Assembly (NCBI GenBank): GCA_021014945.1
Contig: MU266440.1
Coordinates: forward strand, 23,204 to 87,203
Direction: 5' to 3'
Source of the DNA: Leucogyrophana mollusca
Taxonomy: Eukaryota; Basidiomycota; Agaricomycetes; Boletales
DNA: 64,000 nt
In this document: positions 50,723 through 61,306 of the stretch, in pieces
How positions within the stretch are numbered: the stretch's first letter is position 1
How the letters are laid out: every line of letters begins with the position of its first letter
Translations under genes and position numbers: made by a program
The notes under the pieces: model-generated
Told to the model about the DNA's origin: nothing
Seen by the model: only the letters and a program-made list of their open reading frames with translations
The model's database searches: none

Positions 50723-52353
50723 ATGACACGACCAACTGCAAGCCTCGGTGTCGGCCCAGATGGCAAGGAAATTCGCGTTGGCAAAGTAGGGGTGAGTGTT
50801 GCCAGCTCTCACGAATCTGAACGCGTACTGATGGGGACGACAATCAGCTTGGACTAATGTTGATGACGTGGGCTCTAATCATGTCGCCCCTTTCCTCGTC
50901 CACTGAGCATTATCTTTGCAGTTGGAGGACTAATCCGATTCCGGATGAACAATGTTTTGCTGCCATTAAAGCGGGCATCGATGCCCTTGATGATGGTGTG
51001 AAGTTATTCATCAACGGCGGTAAGTGACTTCATAGTCGATGCTCTTTGCATTCTCACTGTCCTTTCGAGGTTAGGGGAGTTCTATGGATATAATCTGACG
51101 ACTACAAACCTCGAAATGCTCCAACGCTTCTTTGACAAGTACCCGGAATATGCTGATAGGACCTTCCTCTCGGTCAAGGTCAGATACCAGTATATCTTCG
51201 GGAGTTGGTGATTGACCAGTTACGTTTTAGGGAGGACTCAAGCTTGGCCAGCTTGAACCGGACAGTTCGTGAGTGTTTGTTTGCTCCTGGAACTAAGATG
51301 TATCATAACTGAGCGAGGCTGCCAGTCCAGCAAACCTGGAGCGTAGCGTATCCAATATCATTGACAAACTCGGAAAGAATAAGCGTCTCGATCTATTCCA
51401 GTCCGCCCGAGTAGATCCCAAGGTGCCCGTCAAGGAGGCCATTGGGACGCTCTCGGAACTCACAAAGAAACTGGGATTCGATCATATCGGCATGTCGGAG
51501 TGCAAATCATCGTCTCTGGAAGCCGGTAATAGTGTGAGTGCTCCACCCTTTGGTATCAGTTCGTGCTTCGTGCTGAATCGAGCCATACAGGTACATCATA
51601 TAACTGCAGTTGAAATAGAAGTTAGTCCATGGTCATACGAAGATGAGACTAAGCGAGGTAACGAGCTTTGTTCTTTCGCCTTCAGGGTTACTGATCCGAC
51701 ATTACCCAGTCATTGAAGCTGCGAGGAAAACGGGCACTGCGGTCATCGCATACTCGTGCGTCTACACGTCTACTAATACCCGTCTCCTGAATGGTTGATG
51801 TACTTTCGTCATAGGCCGTTAGGAAGAGGCTTCTTGACTGGCCAAATCAAAAGCCATGCCGACTTGCCAGGTATGCTCCTGATACTATGGCCAAATGTTT
51901 GACTGAAACGTAATTTCCTTCTAGAAGGTGACTTCCGCCGTCAATTACCCCGTTTCCAAGAGGAGGTAAATGATATCTTCCCAATCAGTTTACACTTGAA
52001 CATAAATTTTCCCCGTAGAATATGAAGCACAATATGGCGATCGTCGACGGCCTGTCCACAATTGCAAAGAGGAAGGGTATCACCCCAGCACAACTCTGCA
52101 TCGCTTGGGTGTCCTCGCTTGGTGATCATGTTATTCCTCTGCCCGGGTCTTCGTACGTATCCTCTTGGATCGCATATTGGCACGTCTCGTCTCATCTGGC
52201 AACAGCCTCGATACACGCACTTTGGAAAATTGCGCTGCAGGCGACGTTATTTTGACCAAGGAAGAGCAAGAAGAAATTGAGAAGGTCGTGGAGGTCAATG
52301 CCGTCAAAGGGACTAGGTATGGCGCTGCGGCACAGGCACATTTGTGGGGGTAG
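50723..52353 (+). CDS. Aldo-keto reductase, pyridoxal reductase (Plr1)-like, copy A
   Basis: NADPH-dependent reductase whose closest family I recognise is fission yeast pyridoxal reductase (AKR8): the stretch [20 protein letters not shown] corresponds to its DLFQ-ARVD-KVPIE motif. About 340 residues in ten or more short exons. Start [20 protein letters not shown], then [17 protein letters not shown], where the first introns fall. Catalytic region: FINGGEFYGYN with the Tyr, and FLSVKGGLKL with the Lys; the usual AKR active-site His is replaced in the FQSARVD stretch, as in Plr1. Then [41 protein letters not shown] with the conserved Arg, and IPLPGSS for cofactor binding. It ends AQAHLWG. The intron after DETKR was given the acceptor TTACCCAG, which restores ETKRVIEAARK; other acceptors give poorer joins. 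Confidence 0.9.
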
Positions 52354-52507
52354 GATTGTTACAAGCGGGTATTGTGACCACTCTTCTGCGAACCTCGTAA
52401 TGACGTCAAATGGGACACATAGAAAGTTCTGGACTTGCAGCTGGTGGCTTCGAAAAAGTAAACTGTGTTCGCCGCGTGTGTGATCGGGCTTTGCTCCACC
52501 GCGGAAC

Positions 52508-52584
52508 GATCATGTCTCGAGAAATTTACGCTGACTCATTGTTAACGCTGTAAAGCGCGTCCGTCAGGAATCTCGGGTGATCAT
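52508..52584. repeat. Short insertion in unit 1 flanked by GATCAT direct repeats
   Basis: Copy A carries about 70 bases (between GATCAT at 52508-52513 and GATCAT at 52579-52584) that are absent at the matching place in unit 2, near 54857. The 6-base flanking repeat looks like a target-site duplication, but no inverted ends are obvious. A deletion from unit 2 between the same repeats would look identical. Confidence 0.5.
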
Positions 52585-52642
52585 TTCTCGGTAGTAACTG
52601 ACCGGGTCGCTTCCCGCCTCCATCGTAGTGTCCTTGCTCACC

Positions 52643-52691
52643 AGGTGCGGGATACTCGCAGTCCATGGTCTCGAAAAGCCTTCCGCTGACC
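52643..52691 (+). pseudogene. 49-base 5' relic of asparagine synthetase left by the tandem duplication
   Basis: Matches the first 49 coding bases of the asparagine synthetase gene at 54984-55032 (the [16 protein letters not shown] codons) with a few changes. The start codon ATG has become AGG, and the other differences I see are silent. It is cut off exactly at the junction where unit 2 begins. The upstream 5' flank is also partly retained but has lost about 60 bases compared with 54900-54960. It cannot be expressed. Confidence 0.9.
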
Positions 52692-52864
52692 TGGACTATC
52701 CACAGAGAACTTGCACTACCTTTCGAAGTGCATCCGATCGTGCGGCTCCGGGGGACGCTCCATGACAACGTCCAGTATGAATTTGAATTCCCGGCGGGTG
52801 GGGACAGATAGAATGTAACATGTTCCGGTGCCGTCTTACCAACTCCTACCAACTGGCCCACCTC

Positions 52865-53002
52865 CACGTGATTTCGCCATCAACAATCGTGATCGGCCTA
52901 TGCGTATTTGAGATATATAATCGTCCCGTTGACGCTCACTGCCGTTGATCTTACGCAGGTGTTCCGAGCTGCACTTTTTGTCATCAGGGGATAGTATATA
53001 AG
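52865..53002 (+). promoter_or_regulatory. Promoter of aldo-keto reductase copy B: CACGTG box and TATA box
   Basis: CACGTG at 52865-52870 and TATATAAG at 52995-53002, 74 bases before the ATG, mirror copy A. The full set of conserved elements lies inside the unit, so copy B kept a complete promoter. Only about 375 bases separate its start codon from the junction. Confidence 0.5.
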
Positions 53003-53068
53003 AACAGTAGGCCCTCCCCTTTCTATTTTGCTATTCCCACCCACCTCTTGAGCACAGGTCAGATCACA

Positions 53069-54697
53069 ATGACACGACCAACCGTAAGCCTCGGTGTCGG
53101 CCCAGATGGCAAGGAAATTCGCGTTGACAAAATAGGGGTGAGTGCTGCCAGCTCCCACGGTTCTGAACGCGTATTGATGGGGACGACAATCAGCTTGGAC
53201 TAATGTTGATGACGTGGGCTCTAATCATGTCGCCCCTATTATCATCCACTGAGCAATATCTTTGCAGTTGGAGGACTACTCCAATCCCGGATGAACAATG
53301 TTTTGCTGCCATCAAAGCGGGCATCGATGCCCTCGATGATGGCGTGAAGCTGTTTATTAACGGCGGTAAGTGTCTTCATGGTCAATTCTCCTCGCATTCT
53401 CACTGTCTTTCCAAGGTTAGGGGAGTTCTATGGATACAATCTGGCAACTACAAACCTTGAAATGATCCAACGATTCTTTGACAAGTACCCGGAATATGCT
53501 GATAGGACCTTCCTCTCGGTCAAGGTCGGATACCAGTTTATTCTCGGACTCAGCGACTGACCGGTTACGCTTTAGGGAGGACTCAAGCTTGACCAACTTC
53601 AACCGGACGGCTCGTGAGTGTTTGTTTGCATTCGGCACCAAGTATGATCACTATATCATTACTGAGCGACATCCACAGTCCAGCAAACCTAGAGCGTAGC
53701 GTGTCCAATATCATTGACAAGCTCGGAAAAAATAAGCGTCTCGATCTATTCCAGCCCGCTCGAGTGGACACCAAGGTGCCCGTCAAGGAGGCCATTGGGA
53801 CGCTCTCGGACCTCACAAAGAAGCTGGGCTTCGATCATATCGGCATGTCGGAGTGCAAGGCGTCGTCTCTGGAAACCGGTAATAGTGTGAGTGTTCCTCC
53901 ACTGTTTGGCATCCGCTAGTGCTGAATCGAGTCATACAGGTACATCATATAACTGCAGTTGAAATAGAAGTTAGCCCATGGTCATACGAAGATGAGACTA
54001 AGCGAGGTAATGAGCTTTGTTCTCCCGCCTTCAGATGGACTTATTCCGGCCCTTCCTAGTCATCGAAGCGGCGAGGAAAGCGGGCACTGCAGTCATTGCA
54101 TATTCGTACGCCTACAAATTCTGGCCTCCTGAATGGTGACGTATTTTCGTCGTAGGCCACTTGGGGGAGGCTTTTTGACCGGCCAAATCAAAAGCCATGC
54201 CGACTTGCCAGGTATGCTCCCGATACTATGTCCGAATGTTTGACTGAGAGATGTACTTTTTATCTAGAGGATGACTTCCGCCGTCGATTACCTCGTTACC
54301 AAGAGGAGGTGAATAATATCTTCCCAATCCCGGTGATTTTACACTCGATTAAAAATTTCCTCCGTAGAATATGAAGCACAACATGGCGATCGTCGACGGC
54401 TTATCCGCAATTGCAAAGAGGAAGGGGATCACCCCAGCACAACTTTGCATCGCTTGGGTGTCTTCGCTTGGCGATCATGTTATTCCTCTGCCTGGGTCTT
54501 CGTACGTGTCTTTCTGGATCGTATATTGATGCATCTCATCTTGCAATAGCCTCGATACGCGCACTCTGGAAAATATCGCTGCGGGTGATGTTGTTTTGAC
54601 CAAGGAAGAGCAAGAAGAGATTGAGAAGGTCTTGGAGGTCAACGCCGTCAAAGGGGCCAGGTATGGCACTGCGGCACAGGCGTATTTGTGGGGGTAG
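53069..54697 (+). CDS. Aldo-keto reductase, pyridoxal reductase (Plr1)-like, copy B
   Basis: Tandem paralogue of copy A with every intron in the same place and an open frame throughout by my joins. About 340 residues, starting [20 protein letters not shown] and ending AQAYLWG. The catalytic stretches GGEFYGYN and FLSVKGGLKL and the FQPARVD motif are intact. Differences from copy A include GQLEPDS to DQLQPDG, SARVDP to PARVDT and [10 protein letters not shown] to LENIAAGDVV. The strongly conserved [10 protein letters not shown] motif is changed to SPLGGGFLTG, losing the Arg. The new codon pair CCGTAAG in exon 1 also creates a chance GTAAG splice donor eleven bases after the ATG. Frame continuity across the DETKR/VIEAARK junction depends on the acceptor CCCTTCCTAG. 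Confidence 0.88.
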
Positions 54698-54983
54698 GAT
54701 TGTTACGAGCGGGTGTTATGGCCAATCTTCTGCGAACCTCGTAATGATGTCGAATGGGACATGTAGAAAATTTTGGACTTGCAGCTGGTGACTTTACAAC
54801 GGTCAACCGTGTTCACCGCGTAGTGTGTGTGATCGGGCTTTACTCCGACGCGGAACGATCATGTTATCTTGTCTCGGTTGTAATTGACCGAGTCACTGAT
54901 TGTCGCTGCACGTAACGTTTGAATGGCATAAGTACCTGACTCGTCTCCACCTTCCCGCCTCCATCGACGTGTCTTTGCTCACT

Positions 54984-57317
54984 ATGTGCGGTATACTCGC
55001 AGTCCATGGGCTCGAAAAGCCTTCTGCTGACCGTGCTCACTTCCTCTCTCTGTCAAAACGGCTTCGCCATCGCGGACCTGATTGGTCGGGTTGTTATGTG
55101 GGGAAAGAGAGCATCTTGGCCCATGAGCGATTGGCTATCGTTGGCGTCGGTTTGTGTCTTTTCCTCCGCGATTTCAAGCGATACTGACTCGGAATCGATC
55201 AAGACTCTGGCGCACAACCTCTCGTCAGTGAGGATGGCAAGGTTATCCTCACAGTTAATGGGGAGATCTACAACCACGTTGCTCTACGGTCCAGCGTAGG
55301 GTCAGACTTCAAATTTAGAAGCCACTCGGATTGCGAAGTTATCATACCTCTGGTGCGTACACCTGCTTTTATAGGATCCTGGAAATTTTGTCTCATATTC
55401 TTCTCCAGTACAAAAAATATGACAAGGAGCTTTGCGGTATGCTTGATGGGATGTTTTCCTTCGTGCTACTCGACGAGTCCGTGACTCCTTCAAGGATCAT
55501 CGCTGCTCGTGATCCAATCGGTATCACCACCCTTTACCAGGGATGGAGCTCAAAAAGGCCCGGAGCGGTCTACTTTGCATCCGAGCTCAAGGCTCTAATC
55601 ACGGAATGTGACAAAATCATCTCGTTCCCCCCAGGTCACGTCTACGACAGTCGTGACCAGTCTACGACGCGCCACTTCCGGCCTTCATGGTGGGATGGAG
55701 ACGCGCCGAACAACCCCACTATCCCCACCACGTCCGTGGATTATACCCTCCTTCGTGAGACTCTGGAGGCCGCAGTGCGGAAGCGGCTAATGTCTGAGGT
55801 GCCATACGGGGTACTTCTCAGTGGCGGTCTGGATAGCAGCTTGATTGCTGCCATTGCTGCGAGGGAAACGGAGAAAGTGGCCCAGGCCCAATACGAAGCC
55901 CGCCAGCGAAAACTGGCTGAAGCTTCGAGCGGTCCTCCCACCCCGAAATGGGACGACTTGGCAGAGCAAGGTAGTTTGCGCAGTCTTACGGCTTTGAGCG
56001 GATGCTAATACTTTTCTCACAGCCGCGCTGGCATCGTGGCCTCAGCTCCATTCGTTTTCGATAGGTCTCGAAAACTCGCCTGATCTACTTGCCGCAAGAA
56101 AAGCTGCGCATTACTTGGGAACGGTCCACCACGAGTATGTGTTCACGGTCCAAGAGGGCCTCGATGCTATTCCGGACGTGATCTACCATCTCGAGACGTA
56201 TGACGTGACAACAGTGCGCGCGAGTACGCCCATGTACCTTCTCAGTCGCAAAATTAAGGCCATGGGTGTGAAGATGGTGCTCAGTGGAGAGGGTAGTGAC
56301 GAGATCCTGGGAGGTAAGACGCACAACGCCCATTCAATGCTGTTACCTGACGACTGGCGATACCCCAGGATACTTGTATTTCCATGCTGCCCCTGATAGC
56401 GCATCTTTCCACCAAGAATGCATTAGACGCGTCAAGAACCTTCACACTGCGGACTGTCTTCGTGCCAACAAGTCAGTCCAACAATGATCTAGACTGACCC
56501 GTCTAATAATGGCACCGACTCGGACAGATCGACGATGGCCTGGGGCTTAGAAGCTCGCGTTCCCTTCCTTGACAAGGCGTTCTTGGAGGTTGCCATGAAC
56601 GTGGATGCAAAGGAAAAAATGTTTTCCAAGGGAGCTGAACAGAAAGTTGATGATGATGGTTGCCCGAAGATGGAGAAGGTCCGTCCGTCAAACGACTTAT
56701 CACCTCATAGATAGGCTAATCATCGATCACAGTATATCCTCCGCAAGGCATTCGACTGCTCGCCGAACGGCAAGGTAGGTCCGACAGGATATCACCCCCT
56801 GAAAGAAGCTCACGTGCGAGCTATGGCAGCCTTACCTCCCCAAATCAATCCTATGGCGTCAAAAGGAACAGTTCTCTGATGGTGTCGGATACTCATGGAT
56901 AGACGGGTATGTGTTCCGATCATATAAAATAGAAGCACCTCTAATACCGCGGTTCGTAGCATCAAAGATCATGCAGCCGCCCTGGTTTCCGATGATGCGT
57001 TCAACAAGCGTGGCGAGCGTTGGTCTCTCGACACGCCTGACACAAAAGAGGCTTATTTTATTCGGGAAATCTTTGACGGTGAGGTGCAATTCGGCAATCG
57101 CCTTTTGTCTAGCGTGCTCACACTGCCTGTTTTGCAGGTCTTTTCCCCCTTGAAGCCGCGGCAAAGACCGCAGTGCGGTAAGTCTGTAACGTTTTTGCCG
57201 CGTGGATCCTGCTCAAATTTCGTCTCCAGCTGGATACCACGAGGAGATTGGGGATGCGCGGCTGATCCAAGTGGACGGAGTGTCAGCATACACAACGCGG
57301 CGTACGAAACGTCGTGA
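54984..57317 (+). CDS. ASN1: Asparagine synthetase (glutamine-hydrolysing)
   Basis: Makes asparagine from aspartate, glutamine and ATP. The start MCGILAVHG gives the N-terminal nucleophile Cys after Met removal, then [10 protein letters not shown] and [12 protein letters not shown]. The glutaminase domain continues with [37 protein letters not shown] and [13 protein letters not shown]. The synthetase domain has the pyrophosphate loop [47 protein letters not shown] and [17 protein letters not shown]. It closes with [15 protein letters not shown] and [16 protein letters not shown], ending AAYETS. About ten exons. Its first 49 coding bases were copied upstream by the tandem duplication. It converges on the RhoGEF gene across about 400 bases. 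Confidence 0.96.
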
Positions 57318-57725
57318 ACGCGAGCTGGTGATCGTTGTCGTGGATCTATCAGGGGAGATAGGAGGGGCATCAATGTTCATTGGTCAAAGAATTACTACTA
57401 CTAGATGGGATGAGGAAGATCAGCCTGAATGTAGAAAGTTCCGCAAATAGACTGTGATAAAAACGTGGGGGAATACGAGGAGCAGCAAGGAGAGTGGGCA
57501 AGGTATCTTCAAAACAGTGGGGTAATACCGAGTGACAGAGCAGCAACGGGAGGGGGAGACGACGTGAACGAGCGTGTGTCGGATGGATAAGCAAAGGAAG
57601 CAATAAAGTAAGAGTGCAAGATAGCCTACAATGAAAGGGCGTGAATGACTTTAGTGAATGGTATTAAGGATAGGTAATTGATATCTAGGCTCGATCACAA
57701 AGACAGGCACAGACGATGGAGCTCG
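57318..57725. other. Convergent 3' intergenic region
   Basis: Tail-to-tail spacer between asparagine synthetase and the RhoGEF, purine-rich around 57450-57610. Nothing coding or structural is supported. Confidence 0.55.
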
Positions 57726-60700
57726 TCATTGATTCAGCGAGGGATCTTGGGCAGTCAGCTGGCGGTATAGGCCCACCCCGGAATCTTCCGATCCAGCAGG
57801 AGAGGCTTGCGGTTGGTTGGAGGTGGTGGTGGCGCGCGTGGCAGCACTGGACTGAGATGTCTGGCGAGGCCGTTTCGAGACAGGCGGATTGCCAGCACCC
57901 CGGGCGGACCGCGTGCCCGCATCCCACGCCGGTCGCGTCACCGTCGCCTTCATAGAATGGCTATCATCCGACGGCCCAACACGTGTGCGCGTGCTCGGCG
58001 TGCCCTGCGTCCGCCGGCTCGCGGGGCGCATCGACGGCGAGACCTGGTCGCCCGAGACGAGCCGCGTGCCGAACTTGGCGTTCGCAGACGATTCCCGGCC
58101 GTACGACGACGTCCCCCCGGGGGAGACGCGGCGCGTGGGGCCAACGGTGTGCGTCTTGGGCTTGAGAACGGGCTTTTGCAGCGTGACTTTGTCTGCGCCC
58201 CAATATGAGAAGCTCATCTTGCTCTTCTTGTCCGAGTCGTCGGAGTCCCCGTCTTCCTCTTCGTCGTCGGGGAGGGGGACGATCTTGGGCTGCGACGCTG
58301 AGCGCGCTTCTTGTTTCGATCGGACGACACTGGGGCGGGGTGAGTATGGGGGGTACCACGAATAAGGGGCACGTACTCTTCCATCGAGACGACGCCTTCT
58401 TTTGGCTGGACGACATCCCCTATCGCCCATGTCTCGATCTAGGGCAAGGAGTCAGCCAGGGGCCCAGCGAGCTGCACAGACCGCCGCACCTTGATAAATT
58501 TATACAAATTGCGCGGTCTCGTGTGTGAATTCCTCCGACCCGTCGTTGCATACTTTGATTTTCCCTGCAGCTCTGGCAACGAGTTCGTTCTCGAGTTCGT
58601 GGCAGCCACCAGCGGCAGCGACGTCGTCCCCGTGCGCTGGCACCGCAACACCACGTCGTTAAACACTACAAGCCACAGATCCTTCTTGCCCCCGACACCC
58701 GAGCCGCTGCCCAGCACGTCGCTCAGGCGCCTAAACGACGTCTTGCCCTTGACGTTCTTCGTGGCCATGACAGGCGGCGGAGTGGAGCCCTTCGAACTCG
58801 ACCCGTTCGCATGCCCCGAGCCCGTCCCCATTATCTGCCTCTCCTCCACCAGCAGCCGCGACGGCTTCGGAATCGCCAGCTGCTTCACCTTGTCCAGGCC
58901 CTCGATCCGTGCAAAAACGTCCCGCGTCTTGTCCCGGTCTTCCTTCTGGATCTTCTCGTCCTCGATGCTCCGCACGATCGTCTCGACCTCTGCGACCATC
59001 TGCAGCGTGCTCTCGTACTCGAACGTGCTCGGGTCTGTGTGGAAGAGGAGGTTCTGGAAGAGGAGGGGGTATTTTAGGAGGCGCTGGAAGGGCTTGGAGA
59101 GGGTTATGGCGAGTCCGGTCTCGCCCTTGTCGGAGGCGGATTCTTCGAGGCGCTGGAGCGACTTGCAGACCTTGAGCCAATCAGCCGAGTCTTGGTTCTT
59201 TGGCTTCTTGGCGGCGCTAGCTGTTGAGAGGGCATTGTCAACCTGCTCCAGCGCACGCTCGAGGTGAAGGACATAGGTGGCATAGCCTTGGAACAAGTGC
59301 GACTAGCCGCGAGGCGTTAGCTTGCGCGAAACAAACAAGTAAGAGACAACCGACATTCGAGACAAACACGTCTGCGAGGGACCGAACGAGGGGATACTGC
59401 TCGTCGTACCTCTTCCTCAGCCCTTCGCTGAGCCTGACGTGTCCATCGAGCACCCCGCTCTCTATCACCTCTAGGCATATACGCAGGTCCTCCGGCAGCT
59501 GATGTGGGGGCACGGCGCCATTCAGCAGCGCGTCCGACTGTGTCTGACTGCGCTTGAACTTGCGCAACACCCGCGAGGTCTGCGTTGGGGTCGCCTTCCG
59601 GTCCGCCGCGCTGTCATTCCGCTCCCTCTCGCGCTCGCGCTCGCCGACGACAGACTGCCGCCCGAGGCTCTGCGACGAGACCGTCATCTGGTTCACGCGT
59701 CCGGGCGGGGGTATTGACTGGTGTGAGCGTGACGGGAACGGGACGGGATCGTGGTTCTTCTCCTTCCCGGCGCGATACGGCGATCGTGGATGATTGTGCT
59801 TCGCTGCCAGGCCCTTTGCCTTCCCGGCGCCCGACGCGAATCCCTTGCCCATCTGATCGTCGTTCTCGTCCTCCTCGTCCGTGTCGAGGGATTCGCCGTC
59901 GATGTTGGGCGTCTGCGAGACCTTGTCCTTGTCTTTGGTCGTGGGGGCTATCGACGGGGGGACCGTGGACGATGCGCCCTCTGAGCGGAAGCCTGTGGGG
60001 GACATGAAGCGTGCTGCGATGGGGAGCACTTCGATGGATTCCTGGGGCGATTCGAAGCGCGAGTATTCCTCAAAGTCGGTGTAGGGCGTGGGGGAGAGGG
60101 GCGGGGCGTATGGGTGTAGCAGGGGCTCGATAAACGTTTCTTTCATTCTGTTGAGGTCGGCGACATATCTGCGGGGGAGGGTAAGTGACGCCACAGCCGG
60201 GGTGCGGGGAGACGCACCTTTCTTCGCTGGCGACGATCTCCCAGAGGACTTCCTGTCGCGTGCGTTCTCTGGGGCCGAGGTTGGATACGAGGTCTTCCTC
60301 TGCACCCTCGCTCCACGAGGTTACGGCGAGTATACGGCTGCTCGCATTCGACATCTGCGAGTACGGGGTGCCAGATCGCAGGGAAGCGGGGTACGGGGAC
60401 ACGGCTGTGCGCGTGGACGTTGCCTTTGCTGTGTACGACGAGGCGGCTGCGGTGGTGGAGGCGGTAGTCGAAGTGGTGGTAGCCTTGCTCGCAGAAGAAG
60501 AGCCAACGTCCGTCTTTGAGGATGAGGCGGCTGTGGAGGTAGAGCCACGAGGATCCTTGCCATGTGTTGCCTGAAAACGCGACAGAGTCGTTTTGAGCGG
60601 AGCGCCGGTCGCTGATGGGGAGCCGTTATTGGATTGGGATGCAGCAGGGACAGGATCTGCAGAGGGCAGTGCGCGGTCGTTGGAAGGCCCTGATGGCGTT

Positions 60701-61140
60701 GGAGGCGGGGAGAGGAAGGCGACTTTTTTGGGGAGAAGGTCGCGGTCGCGGTCGGTACTGTTGCTGGTGTTTGTCGTCTTTCTCGAGGTCCTGCCCGTAG
60801 ACGGCTCAGGCTCTGTCGATATGCCCAAGCCCACGCCGCTGTCCTCTACACCAGGGACAGACTCCTCGTCGGGTGTGGGGAAAGGCTCACCGATGGGTGG
60901 CAACGGCCTCGCTGAGATGTCTGGGAGGGGCTTGAAGGACGCTATCGAGCTGGGCGTCGACGCAGTGCGCTGCGAGGACGACTGCTGCTGCTGCTGGGGC
61001 GGCCATTCTGGAAGCGGGGGCAGGGATATGGGGAGTTTCTCTCGTGAGGCTGCGGTGTCTTTGTTCGAGATGATGGATTCCTTGTCCTTTTCTTTTGACG
61101 CTGAGAGGCCTCTGTTGAAGCGGTGTAGAAAGGCCTTCAT
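57726..61140 (-). CDS. Rho guanine-nucleotide exchange factor (DH-PH) with a long insertion inside the DH domain
   Basis: Activates Rho-family GTPases by nucleotide exchange. Start MKAFLHRFNRGLSASKEKDK, then about 310 disordered Ser/Thr/Pro-rich residues. The DH domain begins RQEVLWEIVASEERYVADLN and FIEPLLHPYAPPL. It is then interrupted by about 200 low-complexity residues, including an ERERERER run and an acidic stretch. It resumes at DLRICLEVIESGVLDGHVRL, YDEQYPLVRSLADVFVSNS, YATYVLHLERALEQV and the core helix SKPFQRLLKYPLLFQNLLFH. A PH-like domain follows (GKTSFRRLSDVLG, KKDLWLVVFNDVVLRCQRTG, FSYWGADKVTLQ). The C-terminal tail of about 150 residues is disordered and ends LTAQDPSLNQ. Four to six exons. 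The GTPase target cannot be read from sequence. Confidence 0.92.
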
Positions 61141-61306
61141 GGCCCTTCAGTTCGTCGTCGCTGGCCCTTCTCGGCGGAAGCAGGAAAGAGTAGGAATATG
61201 AGTTTGGGCGTAGCGTGCCCGCTTATTCTGCACAGCCAAACAATATAACAACTATAGGCTATTACTACATCTCTACAATCATCTTCAAATCATCTTCCTA
61301 AAGCTT

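Larger units (their letters stand above)
50342..52691 (+). repeat. Tandem duplication unit 1 (aldo-keto reductase copy A plus start of asparagine synthetase)
   Basis: Begins TGGACTATCCAC and matches unit 2 from its first base. Order in the unit: promoter with CACGTG and TATA, the whole reductase gene, its 3' region, and the promoter plus the first 49 coding bases of asparagine synthetase. Offsets between matching landmarks are constant at 2350 bases on the left (CACGTG at 50515 versus 52865) and 2346 at the reductase ATG. Introns and flanks are nearly as similar as exons, so the event is recent relative to gene age. Confidence 0.92.
52692..55032 (+). repeat. Tandem duplication unit 2 (aldo-keto reductase copy B plus intact asparagine synthetase start)
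   Basis: Starts at TGGACTATCCAC, directly after the asparagine synthetase relic, and runs to base 55032 in the first exon of the intact gene. At the ancestral ends, the reductase upstream reads CTCCGTGGAC and the synthetase reads GACCGTGCTC. They share CCGTG, the probable site of the illegitimate exchange. The present junction reads GACCTGGAC, one G short. Confidence 0.9.

Noticed and set aside
54001..54110. Possible frameshift pseudogenising reductase copy B before VIEAARK
   Set aside because: The one-base difference from copy A vanishes when the intron acceptor is placed at CCCTTCCTAG in B and TTACCCAG in A; both then read ETKRVIEAARK.
58491..59267. 258-codon plus-strand frame opposite the RhoGEF
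   Set aside because: Antisense of the DH-PH coding exon in GC-biased sequence; the minus-strand frame has the DH core motifs.
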